Shown here piece after piece: positions 1 through 7,592 of a stretch of 57,339 nucleotides of DNA. The notes beneath the pieces were generated by a model, which worked only from the letters and a program-made list of their open reading frames with translations, was not told the DNA's origin and made no database searches. The stretch's first letter is position 1, and every line of letters begins with the position of its first letter. A program made the position numbers and the translations under genes. The DNA comes from a virus. The DNA lies in the IMG/VR virus record IMGVR_UViG_3300035659_000014, positions 1-57,339 of that record. The stretch is one strand, 5' to 3'.

Positions 1-963
1 CGGGACCTGTTCGGCCGGCGCCGGCGCGACCGTGCCGGCGCCGTCGCCCTTCCCTTCGGCGCGCCCCTCAAGGGACTCCGACAGGGGTTCCTCCGCCGCC
101 ATCGTCGGCAACTCTGTGCCGCAGCTCTTGCCGCGCTTGGCACCCTTCTTCGATTCGACCACCTCGCCGGTCCCCGTGTTGACCCGCTCGCCGCCGACGA
201 TCGCCACAGGCCCCGACGCCACGGACTTGCCGTTCTTCAGATCCGCCATCGCGAACACGCCGGGCCGAATCTGGTCGACGTCGATGATCTCCTCTTCTTC
301 TTCGCGCGTCCGCAGGCCCATCGTGAGTTCGGGCGCGTGCGTGCGACCGAACCACCCCGCGGCGCGGTACATCAGCATCAGCTCGGGAATCGTCCGCCAC
401 TTCGAGCAGTAGTTGCCGCTTCTATCCTTCCGGTCGTACCAGCCTTCCGCCTTCGCGATCGCCACGGAGGCCCAGGGGCCAATGACCCGGCTCCCCGTGT
501 TCACCTCGGTGGCCCACGCGCGGCAGGCCCAGCTGTCTTGTCCAGGCGTCCCGGCCCACTCGTACTGCAAGGCCGAGAAACGCCGGCAGTCGTTGATGCA
601 CGCGATGACGAACTGGCTGGACCATGCCGGACGACCGTAGACCACGTAGAGGTTCTGCATCACCATCAGGGCCGAGGCCCCGAGCCGCTGCGCCATCTCG
701 AGCGCGATCGCGCAGTTCGGCATGTTGCCCCGGTAGATGTCGGGGATGAGCGTCGATTCCGACAGCATCCGGGCGGCGCGTTGCAGGAGCACGAACGAAC
801 CCGCGTTGGTGAACCCGGCGATCTCTCCGCCGGTCAGCGCCGGTCCCTGGTCGCCCCGCAACCTGTCGAGCGTGGTACTCGCCGGGCCGTCTTTCGGCGG
901 CGCGGGTTCGGTGGCCGGCGGCGGCGCCGACGCGGCGGTGTCGACGGTTTCTGTTTCGGGCAC
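1..963 (-). CDS. recT: RecT-like single-strand annealing protein (N-terminal 321 codons)
   Basis: Probable phage recombinase that anneals complementary single strands in recombination or recombination-dependent replication. The GTG start at 963 has a strong ribosome site (ACAGGAGGTAACC). After a Pro/Ala-rich N-terminus the core reads CAIALEMAQRLGAS, LMVMQNLYVVYGRP, KAEGWYDRKDRSGNYCSKW and ELMLMYRAA, the pattern I know from RecT-family phage proteins. It lies just downstream of a RecB/Cas4-like nuclease on the same strand, the classical exonuclease/annealase pairing. The frame is still open at position 1; if the molecule is circular it continues at 57339 and ends at 57256, giving 348 aa. The low-complexity Pro/Ala/Glu tail spans the junction. 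Family assignment is by remembered motif only. Confidence 0.75.
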   Translation of the reverse strand, partial: MPETETVDTAASAPPPATEPAPPKDGPASTTLDRLRGDQGPALTGGEIAGFTNAGSFVLLQRAARMLSESTLIPDIYRGNMPNCAIALEMAQRLGASALMVMQNLYVVYGRPAWSSQFVIACINDCRRFSALQYEWAGTPGQDSWACRAWATEVNTGSRVIGPWASVAIAKAEGWYDRKDRSGNYCSKWRTIPELMLMYRAAGWFGRTHAPELTMGLRTREEEEEIIDVDQIRPGVFAMADLKNGKSVASGPVAIVGGERVNTGTGEVVESKKGAKRGKSCGTELPTMAAEEPLSESLEGRAEGKGDGAGTVAPAPAEQVP

Positions 964-975
964 GGTTACCTCCTG

Positions 976-1620
976 TTAGATGTGCGCCCAACGTTGCCGG
1001 GCGGCAATTCGCCAGGCCGTCGCTGGGTGAATTCCAAAACTCGCACCGAGCGAATACGTTGACTCTCCGAGGCGCGCTCGTTCGCGCAATTCGTGGACTT
1101 GGGCCTCGGTCAACTTGCAGGACCATGAACGTGTTCCGCGCGGAGGGTTCGATCTGAAAGGTCGGCGATTTTCCAGCTGTTCTTTCGGCGTCGCCCACCG
1201 GCAATTTCCGGGCTCGTAATTTCCGTTGCTGTCGATCCGATCGAGGCTCATCCCGCTGGGCCGCTCGCCCATGTCGACCAGGAACGTCTCGAATCGTTCC
1301 CACTGCTCACAAACGGAGATCCCTCGCCCGCCGTAGTACTTAAAGCCCGGCGCGCGTGGATTCTTGCAACGCGACAGCATTGACGCCCACGAGCGATTCG
1401 CCCCGGTGCCGTACTGGCCGTGTCGAGTACTGAGCACCCTCATGGATTCACGACGAAGACAGCCGCACGACCGAAGGTTCCTGAGATTCTTTGCTGAAAG
1501 TGTCTTTTCGATTCCGCAATCACAACGGCAGCGCCACGATGAATGGCCGCCCGCCGCACCGACGCACGCCAGCACGAGCAGCCGTCCAAACCGATGCCCA
1601 ACAAGGTCCAGGATCTTCAT
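976..1620 (-). CDS. HNH/AP2-like homing endonuclease-type protein
   Basis: Likely site-specific DNA-binding or nicking protein of the phage HNH/AP2-like family. The N-terminal part has RFGRLLVL and a zinc-ribbon-like CRCDCG...SCGCL. The core is KYYGGRGISVCEQW, DMGERP, LDRIDSNGNYEPGNCRWAT and NRR, followed by a C-terminal helix-turn-helix-like segment (EAQVHELRERARLGESTYSLG). The ATG at 1620 overlaps the upstream nuclease stop as ATGA, so translation is probably coupled; a GTG at 1635 is an alternative. The gene sits exactly between the nuclease and recT, as expected of a homing gene that settled in an operon without breaking it. A second copy of the family lies at 39939-40460 on the other strand. 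Confidence 0.8.
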   Translation of the reverse strand: MKILDLVGHRFGRLLVLACVGAAGGHSSWRCRCDCGIEKTLSAKNLRNLRSCGCLRRESMRVLSTRHGQYGTGANRSWASMLSRCKNPRAPGFKYYGGRGISVCEQWERFETFLVDMGERPSGMSLDRIDSNGNYEPGNCRWATPKEQLENRRPFRSNPPRGTRSWSCKLTEAQVHELRERARLGESTYSLGASFGIHPATAWRIAARQRWAHI

Positions 1621-2420
1621 TTGCGCCAGCGGCACACCTCGAAGACGGGACAGTACTTAGAATGGCAAGTCGTCGAGCGTGGGTTCCCGTAGAAGAGTCC
1701 CTCGTGAATGAGCTTTGAGGCGTATTCGAGGACGCCCGGCGAGTCGGGGGTGCCGACGAGCAGGTCGCGCGCCATCGCGACTTCCCCCGTGCCGACACGC
1801 TGGCCCCTGGCGGTCTTGGCGACCTGCAGGCCGACGATCCGCGCCGGTTCCGTGATGGCGATCCCGGTCGCGTTCTCGGCCAGCAGTTCGTAGACGCCGA
1901 GCTGGGCGGCGGCGCCGGCCGTCTCGACGGTCCCATCGGCCCTGACCGCAGTCTTGCCGCTCTTGAGATCCGCGATGCCGTGTCCGTCGCCGATCTTGCG
2001 GATGCGATCCGTCTTGCCGCTGAGGATCAGCCCCAGGTCGCTGATCTCCAGCCGCTCGCACTTCACCTCGACGGCGACGTAGCCCTGCGTCGGGGCGATC
2101 TCTGTGCAGTAGCGGCCGTGGAGAGCTCGGCCGATGGACTCGGCTTCCTGCTGCCCCATGTCCTCGTCCCAGATCACGTCTTCCTCGGGCTTGTAGATGG
2201 CATCGACGAGCGCGCCGGCGCAATCGTCGGACTTCAGCCCGTCGCCTTTGATGAGTGAGTTGTCGAACACGGCCGTGCTCGCGTGCAGCGCCGTGCCGAG
2301 CTGCGCGTTGCCGCGGCGCGGGCAGCGCAGGTGCTTGATCTGACGCGCTTCGAAGCGGGCCGGGCAGTCGAGGAGATCGCCGATCGACGAGGCCCAGACC
2401 TTGATCGGAGTCCTACTCAT
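1617..2420 (-). CDS. PD-(D/E)XK exonuclease, RecB/Cas4-like
   Basis: 267 aa. Predicted exonuclease producing single strands for the RecT-like protein downstream. The N-terminus has the usual entry helix (IKVWASSIGDLLDCPARFEAR). The catalytic core is visible as GTALHAS, VEVKCER, GKTDRIRK and IADLKSGK, the last being the D-x(n)-(D/E)-x-K motif. The C-terminus CHSKYCPVFEVCRW looks like the iron-sulfur cysteine cluster of Cas4/AddB-type nucleases. The start overlaps the preceding small gene by 8 bp and the end overlaps the next gene as ATGA, so it belongs to the early operon. Biochemical polarity cannot be told from sequence. Confidence 0.85.
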   Translation of the reverse strand: MSRTPIKVWASSIGDLLDCPARFEARQIKHLRCPRRGNAQLGTALHASTAVFDNSLIKGDGLKSDDCAGALVDAIYKPEEDVIWDEDMGQQEAESIGRALHGRYCTEIAPTQGYVAVEVKCERLEISDLGLILSGKTDRIRKIGDGHGIADLKSGKTAVRADGTVETAGAAAQLGVYELLAENATGIAITEPARIVGLQVAKTARGQRVGTGEVAMARDLLVGTPDSPGVLEYASKLIHEGLFYGNPRSTTCHSKYCPVFEVCRWRK

Positions 2421-2700
2421 GGGGCGGCTCCTCCTGCCCGTCGACGCCGGCGAGCAAACCGGTCACGTCCCCGACCGGCACGCTGTTGCCGGGTTCGATG
2501 AGTCGCCGCAGTAGGTCGTACATCTTCGGCGCCGCGATGATGAGGCGGGCGTTGGCCGGCGTCGTGCTCTCGCAGATCAGGTGCCCCCCGTAGTACGCGA
2601 CATCGTCCGAACCGCGAGGCCCGCCTTCGATCGGCACATCTGCGACAACGCCGCCGGCCTTGCCGAGGCGCCACGGGCCGGGAGTGAAACGGTCAGCCAT
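2413..2700 (-). CDS. Small TPGPW-family phage protein, copy 1
   Basis: 95 aa, MADRFTPGPWRLGK at the N-terminus and NARLIIAAPKMYDLLRRLI near the C-terminus. This is a widespread small phage protein of unknown role. I chose the ATG at 2700 because the family starts just before T-P-G-P-W, although the frame is open further upstream. It overlaps both neighbours by 8 bp. A paralogue sits at 5237-5554 and shares the C-terminal pattern PGxSVPVGxVTxLLAxxDG. Confidence 0.8.
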   Translation of the reverse strand: MADRFTPGPWRLGKAGGVVADVPIEGGPRGSDDVAYYGGHLICESTTPANARLIIAAPKMYDLLRRLIEPGNSVPVGDVTGLLAGVDGQEEPPHE

Positions 2701-3295
2701 GATCCGCCTCCTTCTGCCGCCCCGCGTGTGCCTCCTGTCCCGTATGCCCGCCAGGCGCCCGTCCGCGCACCGACGACGCCTCACGGAGCGGATACGTCGC
2801 GCGCTCGTCGCGCAGGCCGAGGTTGAGGTATTCGCCACCGTGGCCATCGGCCGCGCCATCCCAGACGACGGCAAGATTCATCACGCCCGGTGCGACTTCG
2901 ATCCGGTCGCGCACGCGCAGGACGCGCACGAGCAGGGATTCGTCGCCGTCCTCGACGGGCACACCCAGACGCCGCAGCATCGCGCGCGCGGTGAGCAGAT
3001 AGCCGAGAATATCGGCGTCGCCGGGCCGGCACTCCCGCAGATGATCAAGTACGGCGAGCACCATCAGCGCCCAGCGCCGGATCCGCCGATCGTCGTACTG
3101 CGCGAGCTGCGCCGGGAACGAGACGCGGCCGAGCGGCACCAGGATCACGTCGCCGTCGCCCGTGCACAGGCGCGGCAACGGTGCCGGGCCCTCGAACCCC
3201 AGGAACACACCGAGGTGCCCGAGGTCCGGCTGATCGAGGATCAGCACGAGCCGCGGCGGGTCGTCCTTGACAGGGGAAGTGGCCTGTTGGATCAT
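2693..3295 (-). CDS. Hypothetical early protein
   Basis: 200 aa from ATG 3295 (MIQQATSPVKDDPPRL). I do not recognise it. The first half is rich in hydrophobic residues and prolines (LVLILDQPDLGHLGVFLGFEG), the middle is helical (WALMVLAVLDHLREC), and the last 40 residues are charged and probably disordered. A GTG at 3331 lies inside a perfect hairpin, so I prefer 3295. The stop overlaps the next start by 8 bp, consistent with operon membership. Confidence 0.6.
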   Translation of the reverse strand: MIQQATSPVKDDPPRLVLILDQPDLGHLGVFLGFEGPAPLPRLCTGDGDVILVPLGRVSFPAQLAQYDDRRIRRWALMVLAVLDHLRECRPGDADILGYLLTARAMLRRLGVPVEDGDESLLVRVLRVRDRIEVAPGVMNLAVVWDGAADGHGGEYLNLGLRDERATYPLREASSVRGRAPGGHTGQEAHAGRQKEADHG

Positions 3296-3318
3296 GGGGT
3301 TGCTTCGACTCACTTTCT

Positions 3319-3341
3319 GGCCGGCGTTCACAGCGCCGGCC
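3319..3341 (-). terminator. Intergenic GC hairpin without U-tract
   Basis: Perfect 8-bp stem GGCCGGCG / CGCCGGCC with a 7-nt loop, between the stop at 3357 and the next start at 3295. On the minus strand it is followed by AGAAAGTGAG, not by Us, so it is at best a pause or mRNA-stability element rather than a proven intrinsic terminator. Confidence 0.4.
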
Positions 3342-3356
3342 GCTTTGTGTACGGCC

Positions 3357-3680
3357 CTACTTCGGCAGCAGTTCGTGTGTGACCTTCTTCTGGTACACGG
3401 TCACCAGCGCGTACTCGGCGACCAATTCCCCGCTGAACGCTTCGTCGGCGTCCTCCGCCGCCAGGAACACGTCCTCATCAGGACCGGCATTGCGGTCCCG
3501 CTGCACGTACATCTGCTCTGGAAAGTCCGGCTTTACCTTCCTCGTCCTTGGCATTCGTTCCTCCTTCTTCGGGGGCTTTGTTCCCATGCAAGTGCAGTCC
3601 TGCGAATCGAACAAGAAACCCGAGTAGCAGCCGCAGCAATGAACATCCAGCGCGACGCCGTACTTGCACACCGGGTCCAT
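3357..3680 (-). CDS. Small Cys-rich hypothetical protein
   Basis: 107 aa from ATG 3680, with a good GAGGG ribosome site 5 nt upstream. The first 35 residues are cysteine-rich (VHCCGCYSGFLF, DCTCMG) and could bind a metal. The remainder is charged (AEDADEAFSGELVAEYALV). An internal ATG at 3554 has an even better site (AGGAGG) and gives a 65-aa protein lacking the Cys module, so either two products are made or the upstream part is a separate fused module. Function unknown. Confidence 0.55.
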   Translation of the reverse strand: MDPVCKYGVALDVHCCGCYSGFLFDSQDCTCMGTKPPKKEERMPRTRKVKPDFPEQMYVQRDRNAGPDEDVFLAAEDADEAFSGELVAEYALVTVYQKKVTHELLPK

Positions 3681-3701
3681 GTTTCCCTCACCGAAACCGT
3701 T

Positions 3702-3911
3702 TCAGTCTCGCCGTCTCGTCTCTCGCCACAGCGCCTGCGCCCCGCACTGCGGGCAGATGTTCGGGCCGTAGAGTCGCCCGCCTACCACGGCCACCCGAAA
3801 GAAATCCGGATCGATGTCCGAGCTGAACCCGCAACCGCAGACCCACACGCGATAGGACAGTGCGCGGATCCGATGTTTGCCGGCGATGCGGACACGTTCG
3901 GATGGCAGCAT
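3702..3911 (-). CDS. Small zinc-ribbon protein with AQALWRETRRRD tail
   Basis: 69 aa. Two Cys pairs, VCGCGF and ICPQCG about 30 residues apart, suggest a zinc ribbon. The C-terminal 12 residues AQALWRETRRRD also end a tiny ORF at 54865-54975, encoded with different codons. The start overlaps the upstream stop (TGATG), so it is translationally coupled. Function unknown; nucleic-acid binding is a guess from the basic tail. Confidence 0.65.
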   Translation of the reverse strand: MLPSERVRIAGKHRIRALSYRVWVCGCGFSSDIDPDFFRVAVVGGRLYGPNICPQCGAQALWRETRRRD

Positions 3912-4168
3912 CAGATCCTCGCTGGTGGGTTCTGGAGTTCTTCCAGCGCCGCCTCCAACACCTTGACCGCGTTTGCCACAGCGGTATCTCGCGTCACGCC
4001 GTCACCGATGCAAAGGCCGTCGAAGGCATCGACCTCGGTGCTCAGCCAGACCTCGAACTCGCTGTCGGTGTAGTGGACGGTCAGCAGATGGCCCGTCTTG
4101 AGTTCGACGGTCTGCGCCCGGAGAGCCGCCACTTCGTTGCCGTCCACGATTTCTCGCAAGCCTTTCAT
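3911..4168 (-). CDS. Small hypothetical protein
   Basis: 85 aa, MKGLREIVDGNEVAAL... It has a short helix, then beta-like strands (GHLLTVHYTDSEFEVWLS) and a C-terminal helix (VANAVKVLEAALEEL). It begins one base after the upstream TAG and ends in a TGATG overlap with the next gene, as is typical of the chained small genes in this operon. No family recognised. Confidence 0.65.
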   Translation of the reverse strand: MKGLREIVDGNEVAALRAQTVELKTGHLLTVHYTDSEFEVWLSTEVDAFDGLCIGDGVTRDTAVANAVKVLEAALEELQNPPARI

Positions 4169-4366
4169 CTACTCCTCTGTCGCCACGATCGTGACCGGGC
4201 GAGCCACCGTTGACAGCTGCTCGGCCCGGCGCGAGATGACCCGCTGTTCGTGCAAACACCGGGCGTCCGACACCTCGCCGTAGAGTCGGGTGACGATCCG
4301 CACGGCACCGTGGGTGGCGGTGAGAATGCAGGTCGGCGGCATTAGAACGAAATCAGCGCTTGCCAT
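4169..4366 (-). CDS. Small hypothetical protein
   Basis: 65 aa, MASADFVLMPPTCILTATHG... No family recognised. It overlaps the upstream gene by 14 bp and abuts the next ATG, so it is probably expressed with its neighbours. Confidence 0.55.
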   Translation of the reverse strand: MASADFVLMPPTCILTATHGAVRIVTRLYGEVSDARCLHEQRVISRRAEQLSTVARPVTIVATEE

Positions 4367-4583
4367 CTATGCGGCTCTCCTGAAAGACCTCTGCGCCACG
4401 TTCGCCCCGCACGAGGCGCCCGACACGTCCCCCCTGCGTTGGGTCGAATTCCGCAGCCAGCGCGTGCATCTGTCGTGAGTTGATGAGCCCACGTTCGTAC
4501 GCGCGGCATAGTTCGGATGAGATCAGCGCGTTCCATTTGCGCGCTGTGAGACAAAAGAAAACGGTTCTCGATATTCGGCCCAT
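4353..4583 (-). CDS. Small hypothetical protein
   Basis: 76 aa, MGRISRTVFFCLTARKW... The region ALISSELCRAYERGLINSRQMHALAAEF is helical and could be a small DNA- or protein-binding module. The ribosome site GGGAGG lies inside the end of the upstream gene, whose TAA directly precedes this ATG. Confidence 0.6.
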   Translation of the reverse strand: MGRISRTVFFCLTARKWNALISSELCRAYERGLINSRQMHALAAEFDPTQGGRVGRLVRGERGAEVFQESRIDGKR

Positions 4584-4928
4584 TTACATCCTCCCTCTCA
4601 TCGGCAGCACGTGCGCCGATCGGTCCGACTCGATCTGCGGAACGCGCACTCGGCTCTTTCGCATCGGCGCCGACGACTCCGCGTCACCGTAGTGTTTGTG
4701 CAGGACATGCCGCACATGATCCACCGCGTACTCGTACGCCAGCCGTTGCTGCTGTCGTTCGGTGCGTTTCCGCGGCGCTGAAATGTGATGCCCGCGCACG
4801 ATGACCGGGGCCGGTGTCACCGGCAATCGCAGCAGCCGACCGATCCGCTGCCACCGCGTCTCTGGTTCCGGCGCCGCGAGGATCTGCTCGAAGGCGACGA
4901 CGTCGGCGAGGACGAAGGGCGGCCTCAT
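4584..4928 (-). CDS. Small basic hypothetical protein
   Basis: 114 aa from ATG 4928 (MRPPFVLADVVAFEQIL), chosen because it overlaps the upstream stop as ATGA. The second half is basic (APRKRTERQQQRLAYEYAV, MRKSRVRVPQIES). No recognised family. Confidence 0.6.
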   Translation of the reverse strand: MRPPFVLADVVAFEQILAAPEPETRWQRIGRLLRLPVTPAPVIVRGHHISAPRKRTERQQQRLAYEYAVDHVRHVLHKHYGDAESSAPMRKSRVRVPQIESDRSAHVLPMRGRM

Positions 4929-5137
4929 GCCTGCCCCCGATGCGCCGGCCGCGCGGCGACATCGCTCGCGGACCAGTAGAACGTCTCGGCCGCCAGCCAG
5001 CCGCGCCAAAAGGCTTGCTCCTGATCCGCGAGGCGTGCCATGCGTTGCGCCGCCGCTTCGTCCTGGCGCCCGCGGTCGTACTCGGCACGCAGGGCCTCGA
5101 GCGTGGGGCGCCGACGGAAGCGGAGCCGGAGGTTCAT
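4925..5137 (-). CDS. Small Arg/Ala-rich hypothetical protein
   Basis: 70 aa, MNLRLRFRRRPTLEALRAEY..., a helical charged protein with ADQEQAFWRGWLAAETFYW. ATGA overlaps on both sides place it inside a coupled chain. No family recognised. Confidence 0.6.
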   Translation of the reverse strand: MNLRLRFRRRPTLEALRAEYDRGRQDEAAAQRMARLADQEQAFWRGWLAAETFYWSASDVAARPAHRGQA

Positions 5138-5232
5138 GCGCCCTCGCCTCGCTCACCCTCATGAATGAACCGGCCCGCGAACACCGACACGAGTACGGAC
5201 GCGATGCCCCAGATGATGAGTAGGGTCCACAT
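5134..5232 (-). CDS. 32-aa single-span membrane peptide
   Basis: MWTLLIIWGIASVLVSVFAG followed by a short charged tail. It has one predicted transmembrane segment, the site GGAAGGAAT upstream, and an ATGA overlap with the next gene. Its small size and early position suggest a membrane-acting host-takeover peptide rather than a lysis protein; the role is unknown. Confidence 0.6.
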   Translation of the reverse strand: MWTLLIIWGIASVLVSVFAGRFIHEGERGEGA

Positions 5233-5236
5233 GGCG

Positions 5237-5554
5237 CTATTCCTTCCCGTCGATCCGCGCCAGTAGGGCGGTCACTTCCCCGACAGGGACCGAGGAACCG
5301 GGCACAATGAGCTTGTGCAGCAGGTCGCACATCTCCGGGGCGGCGGCAATCAGGCGGGCGTTGGCGTCAGCAAGATCAAAGGCCTCCTCGCTAAACCCTT
5401 TGCCGGCGGTGTCGTATTTGTTTGGGAGATGAACGGTTGCCAAGTTGCCGCCCAGTGGACCTCCATCGAAGGCATCAGCGAAAATCGCGCCCTTGCCTAT
5501 TCCGAGTCCATAATCCATGCGCCACGGTCCCGGTGTGTGTTGAGTTGTCATCAT
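5237..5554 (-). CDS. Small TPGPW-family phage protein, copy 2
   Basis: 105 aa, MMTTQHTPGPWRMDYG at the N-terminus and DLADANARLIAAAPEMCDLL near the C-terminus. Paralogue of the protein at 2413-2700. The site GAGGTGA precedes two consecutive ATGs (5554, 5551). A separate duplicated copy in one operon suggests dosage or divergence of a useful but uncharacterised function. Confidence 0.8.
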   Translation of the reverse strand: MMTTQHTPGPWRMDYGLGIGKGAIFADAFDGGPLGGNLATVHLPNKYDTAGKGFSEEAFDLADANARLIAAAPEMCDLLHKLIVPGSSVPVGEVTALLARIDGKE

Positions 5555-5563
5555 TCACCTCGC

Positions 5564-5818
5564 TTAGCAGGTACAGCCGATCATGTACGCCAACCACCAC
5601 GGGTAGACGCCAAGATCCACAGCCCAGCAGAGTCCGTAGCAGTCAACCGGCCCGCTCGCCACTCGCACCGCAACGGCACCGGCCACGATTGCCAGCGACA
5701 GCGCGTGGCCGAGGCGCCCGAGTGCCGCCACGCCCGTCCATCGCGTGACCAGCCGCGACAACAGCCCGATCAGCGCCGCCGCACCGATCCATAACGTCAG
5801 GATGCCCGCGTAGCACAT
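5564..5818 (-). CDS. Small multi-span membrane protein
   Basis: 84 aa from ATG 5818 (MCYAGILTLWIGAAALIGLL), with about three hydrophobic stretches including ALSLAIVAGAVAVRVA and YPWWLAYMIGC. It could be holin-like, but it sits in the early operon far from the lysis genes. It overlaps the upstream gene by 22 bp. Confidence 0.55.
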   Translation of the reverse strand: MCYAGILTLWIGAAALIGLLSRLVTRWTGVAALGRLGHALSLAIVAGAVAVRVASGPVDCYGLCWAVDLGVYPWWLAYMIGCTC

Positions 5819-6318
5819 GGTGCCTCCCGCATCGATACCGGTTCCGGTTTCGGCGCGAGCGCCGCCACGCGCAACGCCCGCGCAAGCGTCTCCGTCGTCA
5901 CGATGTCGATTTGGTGTGCGTCGGCTTCCTTCTCCAGCCATGCCCTGTGAAACCGCGCGGGTAGTCGCCGCATCCGTACCGCCGACACACCGCCGCCTTC
6001 GCCGGCCAGTTCGTGCCGCAATCGCCCGTGGTCTTCGCGGCCGTAGAGCCACACGGACGCTTTGCTGATGCTGATGTCCGCGATCCGCAGGGCTTCCTCG
6101 AACTGGCGCTGGAACGACTTGATCTCCTCGGCCGTGACCCCGACCATCGCGCAGCAGACGGGGAGCCCCCGCAGGATCAGCATGACCAGGCCACAGCACA
6201 CCAGGGCCGCGCCGTAGATCGGCCAACGCAAGATGCCGATCTCGGCGCGGGTCGCATGGGCGTACCACACGGCACCAACTCCGAGCGCGAAGATCAGCGA
6301 GGGATTCAAGTTGTGCAT
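5797..6318 (-). CDS. Membrane-anchored hypothetical protein
   Basis: 173 aa. Two N-terminal hydrophobic segments (SLIFALGVGAVWYAH and WPIYGAALVCCGLVMLIL) are followed by a soluble charged region beginning TAEEIKSFQRQFEEALRIAD. It may tether a cytoplasmic helical domain to the inner membrane. The two halves look compositionally distinct; an internal ATG at the boundary (MVGVTAEEI) could yield the soluble part alone. Unknown function. Confidence 0.55.
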   Translation of the reverse strand: MHNLNPSLIFALGVGAVWYAHATRAEIGILRWPIYGAALVCCGLVMLILRGLPVCCAMVGVTAEEIKSFQRQFEEALRIADISISKASVWLYGREDHGRLRHELAGEGGGVSAVRMRRLPARFHRAWLEKEADAHQIDIVTTETLARALRVAALAPKPEPVSMREAPCATRAS

Positions 6319-6324
6319 GACGCC

Positions 6325-6456
6325 TCATACACGATCCGTGTCTGGCAACTCGGTGACTGGCTCGTTACCCTTGGACATGCTCAATCGAGTGCCCACCTGC
6401 ACGCCGGCCTCGCAAGGGGTCGGCCCCGCCTCAGGCCAATTTCCGATCGTCGTCAC
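6325..6456 (-). CDS. Possible 43-aa peptide
   Basis: From GTG 6456 (VTTIGNWPEAGPTPCEAG) to a stop just before the next gene. It fills the gap between two genes but has no ribosome site and no family, and starts inside the upstream gene. Treat it as tentative. Confidence 0.3.
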   Translation of the reverse strand: MTTIGNWPEAGPTPCEAGVQVGTRLSMSKGNEPVTELPDTDRV

Positions 6457-6775
6457 TGTGCTTGCGCATCTCGGCGCAATACCCATCCCAACCGAGCCGT
6501 CGCACCGCGAAGACGTGGCCGATCGTCGCCTGGTGCATCGCGCCCGTCGCATCACCATTCGCTGCCGCGATCACCGCCTCGGTCAGACTCTTGGCGTCGT
6601 CGTTGTCCTCGATACAGATCCCGTAGACGTTCTTGAATCGCTTGAACTTCGGATCGGCGTTCGGGTGCGCGTCAAACCACTCGCAACCCGCCTTCACCAT
6701 CCGGCGGCAACAATCCTCGTACCCGCCGCCCAAGCCACTGATCTCGCCCATGTCCGCCGTGAAGTCATATGCCAC
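6431..6775 (-). CDS. Conserved-looking hypothetical phage protein
   Basis: 114 aa, with EISGLGGGYEDCCRRMVKAG, VYGICIEDNDDAKSL and GAMHQATIGHVFAVRRLGWD. It resembles a small protein I have seen in other phages but whose function I do not know. The balanced composition and defined motifs make it a secure gene. Confidence 0.7.
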   Translation of the reverse strand: MAYDFTADMGEISGLGGGYEDCCRRMVKAGCEWFDAHPNADPKFKRFKNVYGICIEDNDDAKSLTEAVIAAANGDATGAMHQATIGHVFAVRRLGWDGYCAEMRKHSDDDRKLA

Positions 6776-6793
6776 CTCAGTCCTCCGTTCCCC

Positions 6794-7174
6794 CTACGCC
6801 GCGCGCCGGCCCGTGAGGGCAAGCTGTTCAACGGTCAGGTTGCGGCCGTCCCACAATGGCAGGGCCGAGGGGTTGCCGTGGTGAAAGGCCACGTGGCCAG
6901 CATTCGACGAAAACACCGCGAGGTTGCGCGGGTCATTGTTGCGATCGTTCTTGTCGTGGTGATGGACGACGCTGCCGCGTTTCAACGTGAAGTACTGCCC
7001 GACGGCTTTGCGCGCGAGTCGCATTCCGTGACGCCATCGGATCGTGGCGGGGTCGTGGCGAAAGGCGTAGTAGCACTCGGGGGAACAGAAGGTGTGGAAC
7101 ATCGGCCTTCGACCGCCGGTGCATTTCGGCTGATGCCGCCCGCCGCAGTTCGCGCACGTGCGCCACGGTTTCAT
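6794..7174 (-). CDS. HNH endonuclease
   Basis: 126 aa. An N-terminal zinc finger (CANCGGRH and FCSPECYYAF) precedes the HNH core VVHHHDKNDRNNDPRNLAVF with a final GHVAFHHG. Metal-dependent DNA nicking is expected, either as a free-standing homing enzyme or in phage DNA metabolism. It lies third in the early operon, right after the Cro-like and excisionase-like genes. Confidence 0.85.
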   Translation of the reverse strand: MKPWRTCANCGGRHQPKCTGGRRPMFHTFCSPECYYAFRHDPATIRWRHGMRLARKAVGQYFTLKRGSVVHHHDKNDRNNDPRNLAVFSSNAGHVAFHHGNPSALPLWDGRNLTVEQLALTGRRAA

Positions 7175-7378
7175 CTACGCCACCTTCGACAACTTCGACT
7201 TCCCGCGCATCGCGCGATCGAGATCGCTCACCAGGAACCGCAGCGCCTTCCCGTACCGGCATCGGGGCACGCCGTGCTTCTTCGCCCACTGGCGGAAGCC
7301 GTGCACGGACCCGGCGCGGACGTAGAACGCGGCTTCGGGTGCGGTCAGGTAGATGCCGGCGAGATCGTCGTGGGTCAT
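7175..7378 (-). CDS. Excisionase-like helix-turn-helix protein
   Basis: 67 aa from ATG 7378, which overlaps the Cro-like stop as ATGA. LTAPEAAFYVRAGSVHGFRQWAKKHG followed by GKALRFLVSDLDRAM is the pattern of MerR/AlpA-type small DNA-binding proteins that also serve as excisionases. Its place directly behind the Cro-like gene fits a lytic-induction role, but a recruiting regulator is equally possible. Confidence 0.6.
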   Translation of the reverse strand: MTHDDLAGIYLTAPEAAFYVRAGSVHGFRQWAKKHGVPRCRYGKALRFLVSDLDRAMRGKSKLSKVA

Positions 7379-7590
7379 GCCGCGCTCCGTACGAAGAACG
7401 CTTCGAATGGGATGCCCGTCTCCGCGGCAATCCGGAAAGCGAGATCGGGTCGCGGCCGTCGCTGGCCGCTGATGATCATCGAGACCTCGGCCTTGCTGAT
7501 GCGAAGCTTGCGGGCGAAGTCCGCCTGCGCGATGTGGTTCGCGGTCAGGTACGCCCGGAGCGGATGCGATCGTTTCCTTTGGTTCACCAT
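7375..7590 (-). CDS. Cro-like XRE-family repressor
   Basis: 71 aa from ATG 7590. Helix-turn-helix: AQADFARKLRISKAEVSMIISGQRRP. It is divergent from the CI-like gene, so it is the first lytic gene. There is no ribosome site, and a promoter -10 ends 9 nt upstream, so the mRNA is probably leaderless. A GTG at 7608 would lie upstream of the predicted transcript start and is less likely. Confidence 0.8.
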   Translation of the reverse strand: MVNQRKRSHPLRAYLTANHIAQADFARKLRISKAEVSMIISGQRRPRPDLAFRIAAETGIPFEAFFVRSAA

Positions 7591-7592
7591 AC

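Noticed and set aside
422-1303. 293-codon minus frame overlapping recT
   Set aside because: Out of frame with the RecT motifs and the HNH/AP2-like gene; Arg/Gly-rich noise. The real gene starts at GTG 963.
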